Source of the DNA: Progne subis subis
Lineage: Eukaryota; Chordata; Aves; Passeriformes; Hirundinidae
Reading direction: 5' to 3'
Assembly (NCBI GenBank): GCA_022316685.1
Contig: JAKJHU010000084.1
Span: forward strand, 264,001-328,000
DNA: 64,000 nt
A program made the position numbers and the translations under genes. Under the pieces are notes generated by a model that did no database searches, was not told where the DNA came from, and saw only the letters and a program-made list of their open reading frames with translations. This document shows, one piece after another, positions 52,201 through 63,898 of this stretch; the first letter of the stretch is position 1, and each line of letters opens with the position of its first letter.

Positions 52201-55200
52201 AGTGTCTTTCAGTGTATCACAGGCTTCTCTCAAAGCCATTGCAAAATGAAGAGAGATTTCTGGATGAAGTATCTGAAGACTCAGGAAGTTTCTTTGAAGA
52301 ACCTCATTCAATCCCTTCCTGGTGATCCCATCCGTACTGTGGCTCTTCTCTCTCCTGTCAGATGGGTACTGAAGACAAAGCTGCGCTCAGTCACAGCTGG
52401 CTTATTATTTTAGCTCTTGTTCAGACAAAATGAACAATGCTGCCACAGACCTTCCAGCTCAGCCGGGCCTGGTAAAACACCCAGAGATGTATCCACTGAA
52501 ATTCACATCTCTTGACGTTTACACACGACAGCAAAAAACTGCAGCTCTGCTGCCTCAGGCCACTCAAAGCTGCTTATTTGCAGAAGATAATTCCGTAGGC
52601 AAGGAACTGCACACCTCAAAATCACTGTCTTTTCAGATTTGGGGTTTGTAATTTTACAAAAGATACACTCCCATTGGAAATTTCCACATAGAGCAATTCT
52701 CATACATGAGAAATATCAAAATGATCGAAATGGTATTGAGGCAGCTTATCTGGCAATTTGGCTCAAAGTTGTAAATTATAACAAGGAGGGTCAATTTTTT
52801 TCTCTCTGTTACCATGGACTTAAATAGGACTAGAGTTGTAACAGAGCAGGATTTGTGTCACTTGCAATAAATGATGGCCAGGAGTCACTTCTCTTAAGTA
52901 GGTTTAATCGCAAGTAAATAATTAAAAACTCCAAACCAGTCTTGGCAGTTATGCATTTCAGCATTCAGCGAACACATTACCTCCACCTTATTGAATAATA
53001 ACACCAATCAAACCCAAGGAATTTCTGAACAAATGTTGTCCTTCATCTTACTCATAAGGAGGAGGTTTTGCTTTCCTCCATTTGAATATGAGAGCAACTT
53101 AGTACCAAGTCGCTTCTTAAAGCAGCTACTCATGTCAAATTATTTTAAGAGTCTGCCTTTAATTTATTGCTGGAAGAAGCAAGACTGTTGAACCTTAAGG
53201 TCTTTGCACATTGTGGAAGCTCATAAAGCCTTGAGAGCTTTGTCCACAGACCCCACAATAAGTATGACTCATGGAATGCTGTTCTTTTTTCAGTATGTAA
53301 TAAAGAGAGATATTATTTATAGCAGCATACAAACAATTAAGAAACTGTTTTTCTTTGAAGCTAATACATAGCAAGGGAACAATAATTTGGATAAACAGCA
53401 GTATTTACAATTTCTTTGAATTGGGGCCACACATCCTATCATGGCCAAATATGTGGTTACGATGAAGTATTCCAATTTCTCAAAATAGCACTGACATCCA
53501 CAAGTTCACTGAGGTCTAATATCTGATTGTTTTCAGCTCAGAAGTGGCTTGAGCCCTAAAGTAATTTTAAGAGCAGAAACAATGGTGCAGTTTCCTTGCC
53601 TTAGGACTCTCACTTCCTTGCCTCACCTTTGATCTTTACATACATCCTCAAAAAGGTCCTACAGTTCTCCAAAAATGGTCCTGGTTGGATTTGTCAGAAG
53701 CCTTCAACACAGGCTCATCTGTCCCCACTAAAATCTCTGGCAAGAGCTTGGTAAAACCCACTAGAGCAGGGAGTTGTAACAAATTGTACATTACATAACT
53801 GCTGCTGCTCTTATCAGTTGTCCTTTGAGAACTTAAATTGCCCAAGAAATCACTCAGCAGTATTCATTCTGGCCCAGATTAAAGAAAGAAAAAAAATCTT
53901 CCCAAAGATGACATTTGAGGCACAATCAGCTGTAACAAAATGTTCTAGAATGGCGCCAGATTTGTGGCAGATATTTCATACAGAGAAAAACTGCTCTTTT
54001 TCTGAAGCTACAAGGAAGACCAGAAAGTACCATCCTACCAAAAATAAGAGGAAATTGGTTCTTCTACATGTAACAGTCAGAGGAGAAATGTACAGTTCCA
54101 AATAATGCAGCACCTTTTAACTTGAGCTATATTATGCAGCACAAAATGTGAGCGTTTAAAGCCGGGCCCAAGAACATCAGTTTCAGGCCTGCTGTATTTA
54201 GGTTAAAGTCTGTTTCTCACGCCTGCAGCTAAGTGAGATTTTCAAGTCTAGTAATAGTTATGAAAGACTCCAAAAAGACAAAATGCCCAGTGCAAAAACA
54301 CCCCGCCCTCTGTGAAAAGGAACATGGTAAAGGTCTATTGAGGAGCAGACCCCAGAAAATTAATGAGACTCCCTCTCTTTAGGAACTTTCTTCATACCTC
54401 AGGCTCCTATAGTCAGCAAGGAAGAGAACAGCCTTCATCAGTAGTCCTGCTAGGAAAATAATGAAAATAGCACTAGTTCTTTGCCTGGAGTAAAAATGTT
54501 TTCTCAGGCAGCTGTTCACTGAAAAAAAATTCAATTTGTGCTGGAGTTTAGATGAAAAATTTAAACATGTGCATACTTTCGATTTTGTCTTCCCTACCCT
54601 CCTGGCACGGTGTGAATCTGTACAACACCCACAGACCCTGACAACAAGTGACCTTTCCCCTTATAAACAGAATATTGCCACAAGGTTTTGTGCTTCCTGT
54701 GTTTCCATTCATTACTACGATATAGGAAACAAAGGCAATAAAAAGCAGTTGCTGAAGCGTATTCTGAAACACGACGTCGGTTGAAGAAACAACTGTCGCA
54801 CTTTGCACACAATTCAGAAGGGCATCTGGGTTCCTGCTGTCACCAGAAGTTGTATTTTAATCACTGCAGAATATGATATGCCTGAAACAACCGTACAAGA
54901 GCCACACAACAGCCAGTAATTTTCCTCGGGTTATGTTAGGCAAAAAGTACCATAGTTTCTTTTCTACCCATCTGATTTCATGCCGTGTACTCAGAAAGCC
55001 GTCGTCTGGCCTTTCTGTCCCCATGATATATTGAAGCAGTCTGCTGGTTCCCACAAGTTCATATTTAAAGAGCTCCTGTTCACTTATGTCTGCCTCGTCG
55101 AAGATCTCTTGTGTTGTTTTTCTCCCCACCCCCTTCAAGAGCAATAAACATTCTGCTAAGGAAAGGCCTTAGCATCAGTCAGATTTCAGTGCTGATTAGA

Positions 55201-58200
55201 GGGGAGGTACCCTGGCTGCATTTGAAATGGGTCTCTTTTGACTGTTTTTGCTTCTAAAATTAGTTGGGCCATTTCCCGAGAGAGGCCTGGGGATAGATGC
55301 GGACACCTCCGGCCAGCAGGCTGGAGCTGTGTCGGAAAGCACAGGCAGAGAGCTGCAGAGCTGCTCAGAGTGGCCAAGAAAGCTGGGGAGCTGCTCTCCT
55401 CCTGGCTGGCAGTGGGGCCATGGAAAACCCTGGCTGCCAAACCCAACCTGCAGGTCACTGTTTCAAGCACTGAGTGTCTGAGGCACCAAGGGAAAGTCTG
55501 AAACTGCAGCCAGGGACAAAACCCCGCCCAGCTCCAGCCCCTGCAGAGCCAAAGCTGTTATTATTTATGCCAGGACATGTTCTCCCCTTGGTTTGCTGAT
55601 GAGCAGTCACAAACAGCAAGGTCTGCATTTCCCAGAGATGCCCCGGGTGCAGTACTGCAGGAAGGCAAAGGCAGCAATTCCTAAAAATGTTTCCAGCCCT
55701 CATGAAGAAAAAGATGCTCCACCTGATTTTTCAGGAGGTGTTGAATTTAGCCCATTTTACTCCGTTCTGTGAAATTCACTACAGTAAGTTTTGGACCAGG
55801 GAACAAATGTTCCAATACCCACATTGTAAGTAATGAATGTATCTACGTCAGAATTTGGGCAGGCCCTATTTAGATAGGTTTACATCCTGTCAGTATGACA
55901 AAGATAAAAATATGTTACAGTTACTTTTGCAGGACACACAGGTCTCTCATAAGAAGCCAGCCCTTCTTATGAAACGGGGAGACAAACCTTTGCTTCAGGT
56001 CATAGTGCTGTGTGTCGGTGCAGAAGGTTTTACAGAAAACATTCCCTTTTAAAATAAAGAACTGGAAAAACATGTCCTGTTATGGACAGCTCTGGAATGG
56101 TGGGCTGAGCATGGATAGACTAAATTAGACTAAATGCAGTTTCTGAGAACAACTCAGAAGAGGAATAGTAAGACACTGACTGCTTTTGAGGTTCTGCTCT
56201 AGCAGTACTTATCAGAAGTAACCAAGTTGTGTCAGAATGAGAGATATCTAAAATAGGCACACAGATTCTTTATCTAACATGTACTGTATAAACAGAGAAG
56301 ATCTTCAGGAACCAAATGAAGGCAGCATTAAAAAAAAGAGACTCAACCTGGGTTTCTAGGAAACCAATCTATAAATCCTGGGCATCCCTTTGAAGTAGGG
56401 CAACTTGGCAATACTGTGAGAAGCACCTTCAGGTTTTTAAATAAAACTTGTGATGAAAGAAAAAGTCTGGAGATCATTCGCTCTTCTGTTTCTTTCTTCT
56501 TCCTGACACAATAACTTAAAAGAGTTGAACTTTAACATTCAGGATTTTTTTCTAATTAGAAAAATTAAGATTAGAAAGAGAGGAGGTGCATCTCTTTGCA
56601 GCTTTGTTACTGTCTTTACGCACGTCAGTTTTGGTTTATATTAACTAATGTTTACATGCAAACACATGTAACAGTCAAAACCGGTTTAAAAAAAAAATAA
56701 AAACTACTCACACCTACATATACAATAGAAATGTTTCCACTCCTATATTTCACATATTCACTAGTAATATGCAATGCTAATATTCATACTAGAACTGCTT
56801 CTACTCTCCTATATTTCACATATTCACTAGTAATATGCAATGCTAATATTCATACTAGAACTGCTTCTGCTCTTGTTCTGTCTGAATTTACAGTGGATAT
56901 TTTATATTTTGCCACAAGACCCTTTTTTTTTAAGTGATAATATATCAAAATCATATCAATGTTTATATAGTATCCTAAATGCAAATTAAAGGTTGATGAG
57001 GAAAAACATTATTTCAACAAACTGTTCACCAAGATAGGGATATTGACAATTATAGGCCAGATTTTTTATCTATGTAAATACACAAACATAACTACTTAAG
57101 GGTATAAAATGCAATGTCTGCTCATGATGGTCATAAATAATCAACAAAATAAAGATTCAAAAAGAGAAAATTGCATTAAAAACTCCAAAGAAAACCAGAA
57201 AGCGATTAATTCCAGGTCTTGAGGCAAAAATGGGATGCTGCTACCAGAGTGATTTTTTTCAGTCCTATTAAGGATTTAGACAGTGTTTTAATTATAGGCA
57301 TGACTGCTCTCTTTAATAATTTGTAGGTATCAAGGACTTGTAGAAAGAAAAAGATGCAAGAAAACGGATCATAAGTCAATTGCTGCAACTGAATATGTGC
57401 CCAAACATCCTTATTTAATGAATTCCCAAAAATAAAATATAAGGGTGATTTCAGTCTAATTGAGTCAATATTAACTTCTAGGAGCTTGTGATTAATTCAA
57501 TGTACTCTCTAAATCTCGGAGGTCAGGGCGTTCTGAAGGCACTTAGAAACCAGACTCGGCTCCACGGCAGGAGAATACGCAGTCCTGCTGCTCCCCCTCC
57601 AGGCTGAAGGGAAAGGAAAAGTCCTCTCTCTGCAGCAAGCTCATCCTCCCAGGCTCTTGACATTCCCAGTTCCACCTGGCATCCAAGAAATCGGGTTCTC
57701 GAGTTCAAAAACCTGCTACTGTATGTTTTACCCTCAAAGAAATAAAAATACAAAAGCACACATTATGAATTCATTAATTAGCCCTTCGTGCAAAGCAGAT
57801 TAGTCTAATATTTTGTCATTTTGAAGTAGTCTTTGCACCTATAATATTACTCAACTGTTTTTCTTCAACCTTTTTCTATTGGGAACTCATAAACTCATAA
57901 ATAACTCCTTTATATACATATATGTATTTTGCTTGGCCATACTTCAAAAGGGAAAAGGCCAGGAAAGAAATGACAAGAGAAACAAAGAATAAAGATAAGT
58001 TTAGATAAATATGAGGAATGGGAACAGTACATAGAAGTTTTTTTATTAGTTCAGCAGATGTTTAGCAGAAAAATTGTGACCTCAAACACTGAGCGCTTAC
58101 AGTAAAATATAAAACTCCTTATAAGTAATGGACTAAGAACAATATGAACTGAAGCCCAGACTAAATTAAACATATCACTTTTAATTCATCACTCTCTCAG

Positions 58201-59249
58201 AGCTGTTCTGAACTTAGTTTTGCTTACACTGTGAAAGAAAATGTTGAAGGTATTTCTCACCCTCTGCAGTTAAGACACCAGGCTCTCACGTCAGAAAACT
58301 ATCTAGAAATACAGTGAGCAGTTCCTCAGAGACAGGATCTAATCAAAAACATAAACTATGCACGCAGGCATGAACCCATCTACGTCTCCATGAGCTGTTT
58401 ATGCAAGAAATCTGACTTTAGTAGGACTGCTCACATGCACAGACTTTCAGAACTAAGAATGAGTCAAACCCTAGGAAATAAGCATTTTTTCTTATGCTAA
58501 AGTTTCAAATGCCTCATGACAAGCCTTGTTGTGCCTGCTTTGTAAGGGTTTGAATTGAGGTAAAAATCCCCCTTTCCCCATCATTTGAGAGATTTAATTT
58601 GAGGAAAACCCCTCCTTTTCTGCTCTTGTCAGGGATTAAATTGAAGGGAAGAACACATTTATTTGCCATTGTACTGGTTTAAGGTGAGGTGAACTGTCTT
58701 GATGGGTGGAAGAATTATAAAGAAAAGGCCTCATAAAATCAGGCCTGCTCTGCTAAATTGTGCAAGTTAGCTTGTCACTTCCTCTAAGTAATTTGCAAGT
58801 TCCCATGTGAAAACAATCTTGGTATGAAAACTCATTAACATAAAAACCTATTCCTGGGTTGAAAAACAAAAGCACCTGTAATAACAAGGGATTTGTCCCA
58901 TGAGACTCGGTAAAGTAAATATGCAAACAATCCAAGAATAGATAGATTTGATGGACAAGTAGAATACCTTTTCGTAACCAACAGAGTAACTGGCAAGAAA
59001 GCCATTAACCAATTAAAGTTGCACACGAGGTCTGTAACTTCAGTCTCCCGTGGCTGGCGGGGTCTCCCCATTCTCCCCACACCGTGGAATGGTGCCAGCC
59101 TGGAAGCTGGCAAGGGGTGCTGGGGGACGCTTGTGGCTTTCCAGTTCCAGACTCTGCTTGCAAAAGTCACTGAAAGGAAGAGAGGGGAAAAAACCCATCC
59201 CTGACCCCCAGGCTTTTTGTCTGTGGGCGTTGTTGGTATTGCTCTCTGA
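49222..59249. other. Gene desert, A/T-rich
   Basis: Nothing gene-like was recognised. Besides the 66-bp duplication, 58,660-59,240 looks like repeat-derived sequence: it begins TGTACTGGTTTAAGG, reminiscent of avian ERVL-type LTR starts, and has a locally GC-rich middle. It is too uncertain to call as an element. Confidence 0.45.
56741..56872 (+). repeat. 66-bp tandem duplication
   Basis: Two adjacent copies of a 66-bp A/T-rich unit (from TCCTATATTTCACATATTCA) differ by about one base (CTTCTAC versus CTTCTGC). It is a recent duplication. The repeated 22-residue open frame is incidental. Confidence 0.95.
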
Positions 59250-59700
59250 CCGAGCCACGCCTTTAAATAGTGATGTGGGTGCCTTCCAGAAAAAAATGTT
59301 CAATTCATTTTGGACTCTCTCATGAGACCTTTGGGCTCACATCTTTCCATTGCTGCATCAGTAGAGTGGCAGAGGTGGAGTTAATTGCAGGTCCAAGCTG
59401 ACAGTGTCACCAGCTGACAGCTGGCCCCGTGCTGGAATCCCCAAATTCAGCGTTAGAGGTCAGGTGTCTGTGGTCAGTGGTCACAAGACCATGGGTTACA
59501 AGGTTCCTTTAAGTTAATTAGCCAATGAACTACTGCCAAAAAGAATGTTTCTACCTTCACACCAAACCCTAATCAATTGTATCACACATCTTTGCTGCAA
59601 TGTGGATTTTCTTAACCAATCATGTAATGACGTACAAAACTACTTGTTACACCTTAAAACTTTTTACTATTTCTGTAACTATTTCTATATCCAAACTTTA
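59250..59700 (-). mobile_element. Possible 3' LTR or flank of the 60 kb provirus
   Basis: After the env stop the minus strand runs into an A/T-rich stretch with ATTGG elements (rc of CCAAT at 59523-59527 and 59617-59621), and TTTAAA lies further on at 59262-59267. A 3' LTR is expected here and TGTAACAAG at 59651 would be a plausible U3 start. No AATAAA or clear end was found, and it is not like the 63 kb LTR. Tentative. Confidence 0.3.
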
Positions 59701-59749
59701 AAATGTTAAAACCTAAACCACTACCTATCTTAACATGTTTCTATCTAAA

Positions 59750-60330
59750 CTACAGACCCACATTCTTGCTTATGGTCTTTAAATTTCTAAGTCTTTTCCA
59801 AGGTCTCATGTCGAACCTATGTTTAGGCCTGTATGCACAAGATTTAAAGAATTTTCTGTGCCTGGATTTCCTACATTTCCCCGCTTCTTTTTTAACCAAG
59901 AATACTCCCTTGATAGCTTTGTCAATCATCTGTTGTACACATTGAAGCAGGAAAGGCACTACTATAATTATAATTATAATTATGATGACAATCAATATAT
60001 AAAATCCTATCTTTAGAAGTTCTTTCCACCAAGATGTAAAGCTCCATTTATTGAATATGTTATCTAACCGTGTCCCATCATCAATCTTGATCTTAAACAT
60101 TTTCCCTCAATTGCTGTATGCTCTTATGAATGCTTTCTGAATGACCAGATAGATTCATACAACACATACCATGAAAATCTTTGCACCCATGTCCATGCAC
60201 TAACAAAAACAAATCTATTACTGCTCTGTTTCGTAGAGTTGCACGTCTCACACCTTTGACATCTATTAAAAGCCACTCAGTGCAAGAGAAGTAGCATTGG
60301 TCTGTTTACATAATCCAAGATGTCTAATAT
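59750..60330 (-). pseudogene. Endogenous retrovirus env remnant, transmembrane subunit
   Basis: A decayed minus-strand copy of a retroviral Env fusion subunit. Reading from 60319 downward there are a sequon-bearing heptad segment (NATSLALS, 60268-60319) and two adjacent stops just after it. An immunosuppressive-domain-like block follows (LRNRAVIDFLLL, ending near 60236), then a CX6CC disulfide motif (60159-60185). A stop and frame change occur at 60093-60100. A second frame (60100-59750) then carries a membrane anchor with a run of isoleucines, a basic tail and its own stop. The CX6CC type with a covalent surface subunit is known from alpha- and gamma-type Env. The surface subunit seems mostly deleted, so the copy cannot encode a working Env. 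Confidence 0.85.
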
Positions 60331-60399
60331 CAACTGTAGTCTATATGCAGTTCACGTCTGCATGCTTGCTTCTCTGCTCTTGGAGTCACCAGCGTGTTT

Positions 60400-60453
60400 C
60401 TACGCTTGATATGGCTTCACATTCTTCACTGGAATCCACTTTGGTCCTAAACC
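60400..60453 (-). pseudogene. Endogenous retrovirus pol remnant, integrase C-terminus
   Basis: The minus-strand frame from 60453 to 60400 reads GLGPKWIPVKNVKPYQA and then stops. This resembles the end of the small C-terminal domain of class II retroviral integrases (a W-[IV]-P block and a following K-P). It lies about 80 bp before the first env-like codons, as expected at a pol/env junction. The match is short, so confidence is moderate. The catalytic core that should precede it is missing. Confidence 0.5.
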
Positions 60454-60547
60454 TGTGGAAACACAAGCATATCCTTTGCCTCAGCTTATCAGCAAAAACG
60501 TACCTTCAATTTGTCCTGTTTCTAGGCTTCTGATCAAAACTAAAGGT

Positions 60548-60549
<2 letters not shown>

Positions 60550-60587
<38 letters not shown>

Positions 60588-60599
60588 CTTTTTTTTTTT
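60550..60599 (+). repeat. Poly(T) tract inside the provirus
   Basis: Thirty-eight T, one C and eleven T. On the minus strand it is a long poly(A) placed between the two integrase fragments. It may mark a retroposed insertion or a microsatellite at a deletion point. Confidence 0.95.
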
Positions 60600-60771
60600 A
60601 ATTTTGCCTGTGCACTATTGGAAAAATGCCTAGTAATTTGGATTTGGTTCTGCAAAAGAGATATTTAAACCAAACCAAAACAAAAAGCCCCACAAAACAT
60701 ATAAGGCTTTCTTTTAATTGCATTCGAGGTGTTGCCTCTGCTTCCCCCCTTTTCTTTTTTAACCTCTCTGA

Positions 60772-60960
60772 TTGCCATAATTGCAGAATCTGCAATCTTT
60801 GTGGATTGACAGCCCCTGTGGACACAGGAGGTTGTATAAACTAACAATCAGGGCAAGCATTGATGATTACTTTTGCTTGATCCTTGGAAACATGAAACAT
60901 TTGCATGAATGCACAGACATTCTGATGAAAAAATGCATGACTCTTGCTAAGAACACAAAG
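60772..60960 (-). pseudogene. Endogenous retrovirus pol remnant, integrase zinc-binding domain
   Basis: The minus-strand frame contains the HHCC zinc-binding layout of retroviral integrase: SHAFFHQN (60919-60942), an HVSKDQAKVII segment and CPDC (60844-60855). A stop codon follows directly at 60841-60843. In the same frame beyond it comes GAVNP and then LQLWQ (60772-60786), the usual lead-in to the catalytic core. Sequence after LQLWQ no longer looks like integrase, so the core is deleted or replaced. Order and strand agree with the env remnant downstream, so these pieces belong to one decayed provirus. Confidence 0.85.
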
Positions 60961-61165
60961 AGAATAACAAAACTAAACAACACACACAGTAAAACAAGAA
61001 ACTGACAGCAATCAATAAAAAATCAGGTACAGCAATTAGGAATATTTCAGAAAACAGGCATAGTTAATAACTATTAACAATAACACATGTGAAATTGGAT
61101 GATTATTCATCACTAGAATACTGTACCATGACCCCAGAGTCAGCAAACAGCTAAAAAACCTCAAT

Positions 61166-61390
61166 TCAGTCAGGACCTGGACATCCATTCCCAGGCAAGA
61201 TGTACAGGTTCACTCCAAAATTAGATCCAGCTGTTATATTCATAGGGTCAAATTGCCAAGTCAATGACTTGAATATTGTTTTGATGCAGAAAACACCTGG
61301 GTCTATTGGCAAATTTCCTATCCAGGTAGAGTTGAGGCCTGTCCACAGCCTGAGCTCTGACTGGGGAGGAGGGTATTCCCTAACATATTT
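61166..61390 (-). other. Unassigned 75-codon open frame beside the provirus
   Basis: A minus-strand frame open between stops at 61391-61393 and 61166-61168. It has two N-glycosylation sequons (NST and NIT), several Trp and Cys residues and no obvious start. It could be a scrap of viral glycoprotein or another viral gene. If it is envelope surface subunit, its place upstream of the integrase pieces means rearrangement. Chance cannot be excluded. Confidence 0.3.
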
Positions 61391-61899
61391 TTAAATCTCT
61401 TAACAATAGCAGTTATGAGATGCATAAGCAGCTGGAAAACAAAAATAAGGATCTTGAAACAATACATGTCTTTTAGATAATTGTACAAAGAGATGTTAAA
61501 GCATATAAGAAGACAGCTATAAATATAGTAATAACATCTTATGAATAATACCCATTATAAAATCAGTAAATTCACATAATGTAATCAATATATCAGTGTT
61601 AACTCTCTTGGGAAGTTGAGATAACACCTTTCTAAACAGTCTTGTGCTTATGACCGTAAAATGAAACAAAGAAAAACATCGAAACAGCTTGCAACAAATA
61701 ACAGCCACTGTGTTATCTATGGAAGATAAAAACTCTATGGATGATAAAACAGCAGAAATTATAATGAGCAGTAGAATCTTCCATGAAATCAAGGGTGCAA
61801 CAAACTGCATCCTCTTCCATGCACAAACAGGTGTTTTTCAGTGTTTCATTGTTGGAATGCTAGAAACTTAGATTTAAGATTTTAGTGTATAGTAATACA

Positions 61900-62300
61900 A
61901 ATGAGTCAGGATGGAGGATTTGGGGTGTTGTCTTTGTCCTTCTTGTCCTTCTTCTTCCTTCTTCATGAGTTTAGGTGGTTTTCTGTAATTGGGTGAAAAA
62001 GGTCCACATTGCACGCCTTGGGTGGTCATTATTGGGTCAAAAGTATAAATAATATAGGTGTCATTTTGTTGTTGGGGGTTATCACTTAAATAACCTTGGA
62101 AAGAGTTAGAAGCGCTCCATTTTTGGAGTTGTTTGTTTTCCTAGTATGCCAGGAAGCATTCTTGGAGCCCATGGTATGTGAGTCTGTAAATATTGTAAAT
62201 ACATAAGATATAATAAACATTCCAAGTCCAAACTCAAGCTTGGCATATCCCAAGTATCCTGACTGTGGCAAAGAAGGAAAGAAGCCAAAACCCTCGCAAA
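61900..62300 (+). mobile_element. Possible LTR-like promoter stretch
   Basis: A pyrimidine-rich run of CTTCTT repeats (61935-61965) is followed by an ATTGGGT pair and AAGTATAAATAATAT, a strong TATA-like site at 62041-62055. This arrangement resembles a retroviral U3 on the plus strand, but ends and duplications were not found. Confidence 0.25.
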
Positions 62301-63169
62301 TGGCACCTCTCCTGTGAGGAAAAACACCTGCTAGTGCCAGGTCAAGACCTCTCTGAAGGAAGAAATCAGCAGTGTAAGTGGAAGAGGCAGCATTAAGCTG
62401 GAAGGTGGCAGCAAAAAAGCTGGAAAAAAAATCCTCGGGGAAAAAGAAAAAACAGCTCTGATCCAGGAACTCGTGTCTGCAGGTCAGCTATGGGAACACC
62501 AGAGACCAAGTAGAAGAAGCTGACAGTGAAGTCAGATAGGAATTTTTAAATACTCCTTCAGAGCCCATGATAAAAAAATCTCAAGAGACCAGTTGTGAGA
62601 CCTGTTAACTTGGGTTTGAGAAAAGTTTCCAACCGCAGATGCAGAACTGCTTTTTCATCCATTTCTATGGGACTCTGTCAGTGTAAGACTTTATAATCAA
62701 GCCACACTTAGACACAGTATAGCTGCGAAGCTTCTCCCTGTATGTAGGGTAATATATGAAACAATTTCAAATGGACATGAAGCCCAAAACTGCTTCAGCA
62801 ACACTGAGTCCACACGGTAAAACGTGGATGAAGTGCAGGCAGGGGGGCTAGTCTCTTGCCCTTGTCCCATCAGCGTCCACATTGTCACTGCCATCTGAAA
62901 AACCGCTGACGGCTACCGGACATGAGATGGGGACAAACCCAGGTGTTAAGGGATTCCCTGACCTTGAGGAGGTTTTGCCCCAGGACAGAGGACCCCAGGA
63001 TTTATGGGGGAACAGTATGGAATTAAGCAGATGCATCTGTACTCAAAAAGCAGCTCTCGAGCTGTGGTTTATCTCTCTCAAAGAGCTCTCTGGCTCTGTT
63101 CTCAGCCCGGCTGGCTCGAGAGACAAACCACAGTTGGAAGGATTTCCCTCAGGGTCCCAAAAGCCAGGA
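62301..63169. other. Region between provirus remnant and 63 kb LTR
   Basis: No recognisable viral or host coding sequence. It may be decayed internal retroviral DNA, given LTR-type sequence on one side and viral genes in the same orientation on the other, but no motif shows this. Confidence 0.35.
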
Positions 63170-63596
63170 GTGGCTGAGGACCTTTCCCTTAAGGGAGAGA
63201 GCAAGTCCCGGTCGATGGCAAAGGAAGGTCTGCACTTGATCTGGAGAGAAACCAGGGCTTTATTCAGTCTTTCTTCTGTTGTCCTGCCCCAGCTGGGGTC
63301 AGGAGCCCCTTCCCACTCCCTGAACCAAGAGGGAACAGGCCGCATGGTTTGTGGCTTATACCCAGGGAAGGGGCTAAACGCGGGGACAAGCCAATATCCA
63401 AACAGGGATAAGGTGGGAATGGAACAGAGTTGGATTACATTCCAGGAAGGGAACAATGTGGGAGATGGGCAGGGACAAACTTCGGGATAGTACATTTTCC
63501 AGGTGAACGGGGCGGGGAAGGGGGTATGGAACAAACTATTATAAAACCCCATATAAAAATGAAATACGGTATGAAACCAAATAATACACAGCAACA
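63170..63596 (-). mobile_element. Third LTR of the 12 kb / 29 kb family
   Basis: Shares with the two solo LTRs the block GTCGATGGCAAAGG (63211-63224), the inverted poly(A) signal (GGGCTTTATT near 63257), a TATA-like GGTATAAGCC on the minus strand (+ strand 63355-63364) and the GGGATAAGGTGGGAATGGAA block near 63400. The right edge is clear at GCAACA (63596). The left edge is uncertain, because no TG start with a duplication matching TCAAGC was found. It may be truncated, or it may be one end of a rearranged provirus. Confidence 0.75.
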
Positions 63597-63654
63597 TCAA
63601 GCAAATTCACGAGTCACGCTAACTGCACGGCCTGCAATAAGTGCACCATCTCTG

Positions 63655-63898
63655 CAGTGCAAGGCGGCAGGAACCGTGCTGCTAGAACCGGACGGAGCGG
63701 GTGAGACAGGCGGGCAGTGCAAGGCGGCAGGAACCGTGCCGCTAGAACCGGACGGAGCGGGTGAGACAGGCGGGCAGTGCAAGGCGGCAGGAACCGTGCA
63801 GGTAGAACGGGACGGAGCGGGTGAGACAGGCGGGCAGCGCAAGGCGGCAGGAACCGTTCTGCTAGAACAGGACGGAGCGGGTGAGACAGGCGGGCAGA
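63655..63898 (+). repeat. 60-bp GC-rich minisatellite, four copies
   Basis: Units of exactly 60 bp (63661, 63721, 63781, 63841) carry GGCGGCAGGAACCGT, AGAACCGGACGGAGCGGG and TGAGACAGGCGGGCAG. They differ by only a few bases, so the array is young. Because 60 is a multiple of three, a minus-strand frame repeats a 20-residue Pro/Ser-rich unit; this is a consequence of the repeat, not evidence of a protein. It begins about 60 bp beyond the 63 kb LTR. Confidence 0.95.

Noticed and set aside
62882..63490. 202-codon plus-strand and 185-codon minus-strand frames
   Set aside because: They overlap the 63 kb LTR, which has known regulatory layout; neither resembles a viral or host protein.
63597..63842. 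Pro/Ser-rich 20-residue repeat protein on the minus strand
   Set aside because: It follows directly from a 60-bp tandem DNA repeat and has no supporting start or splice evidence.
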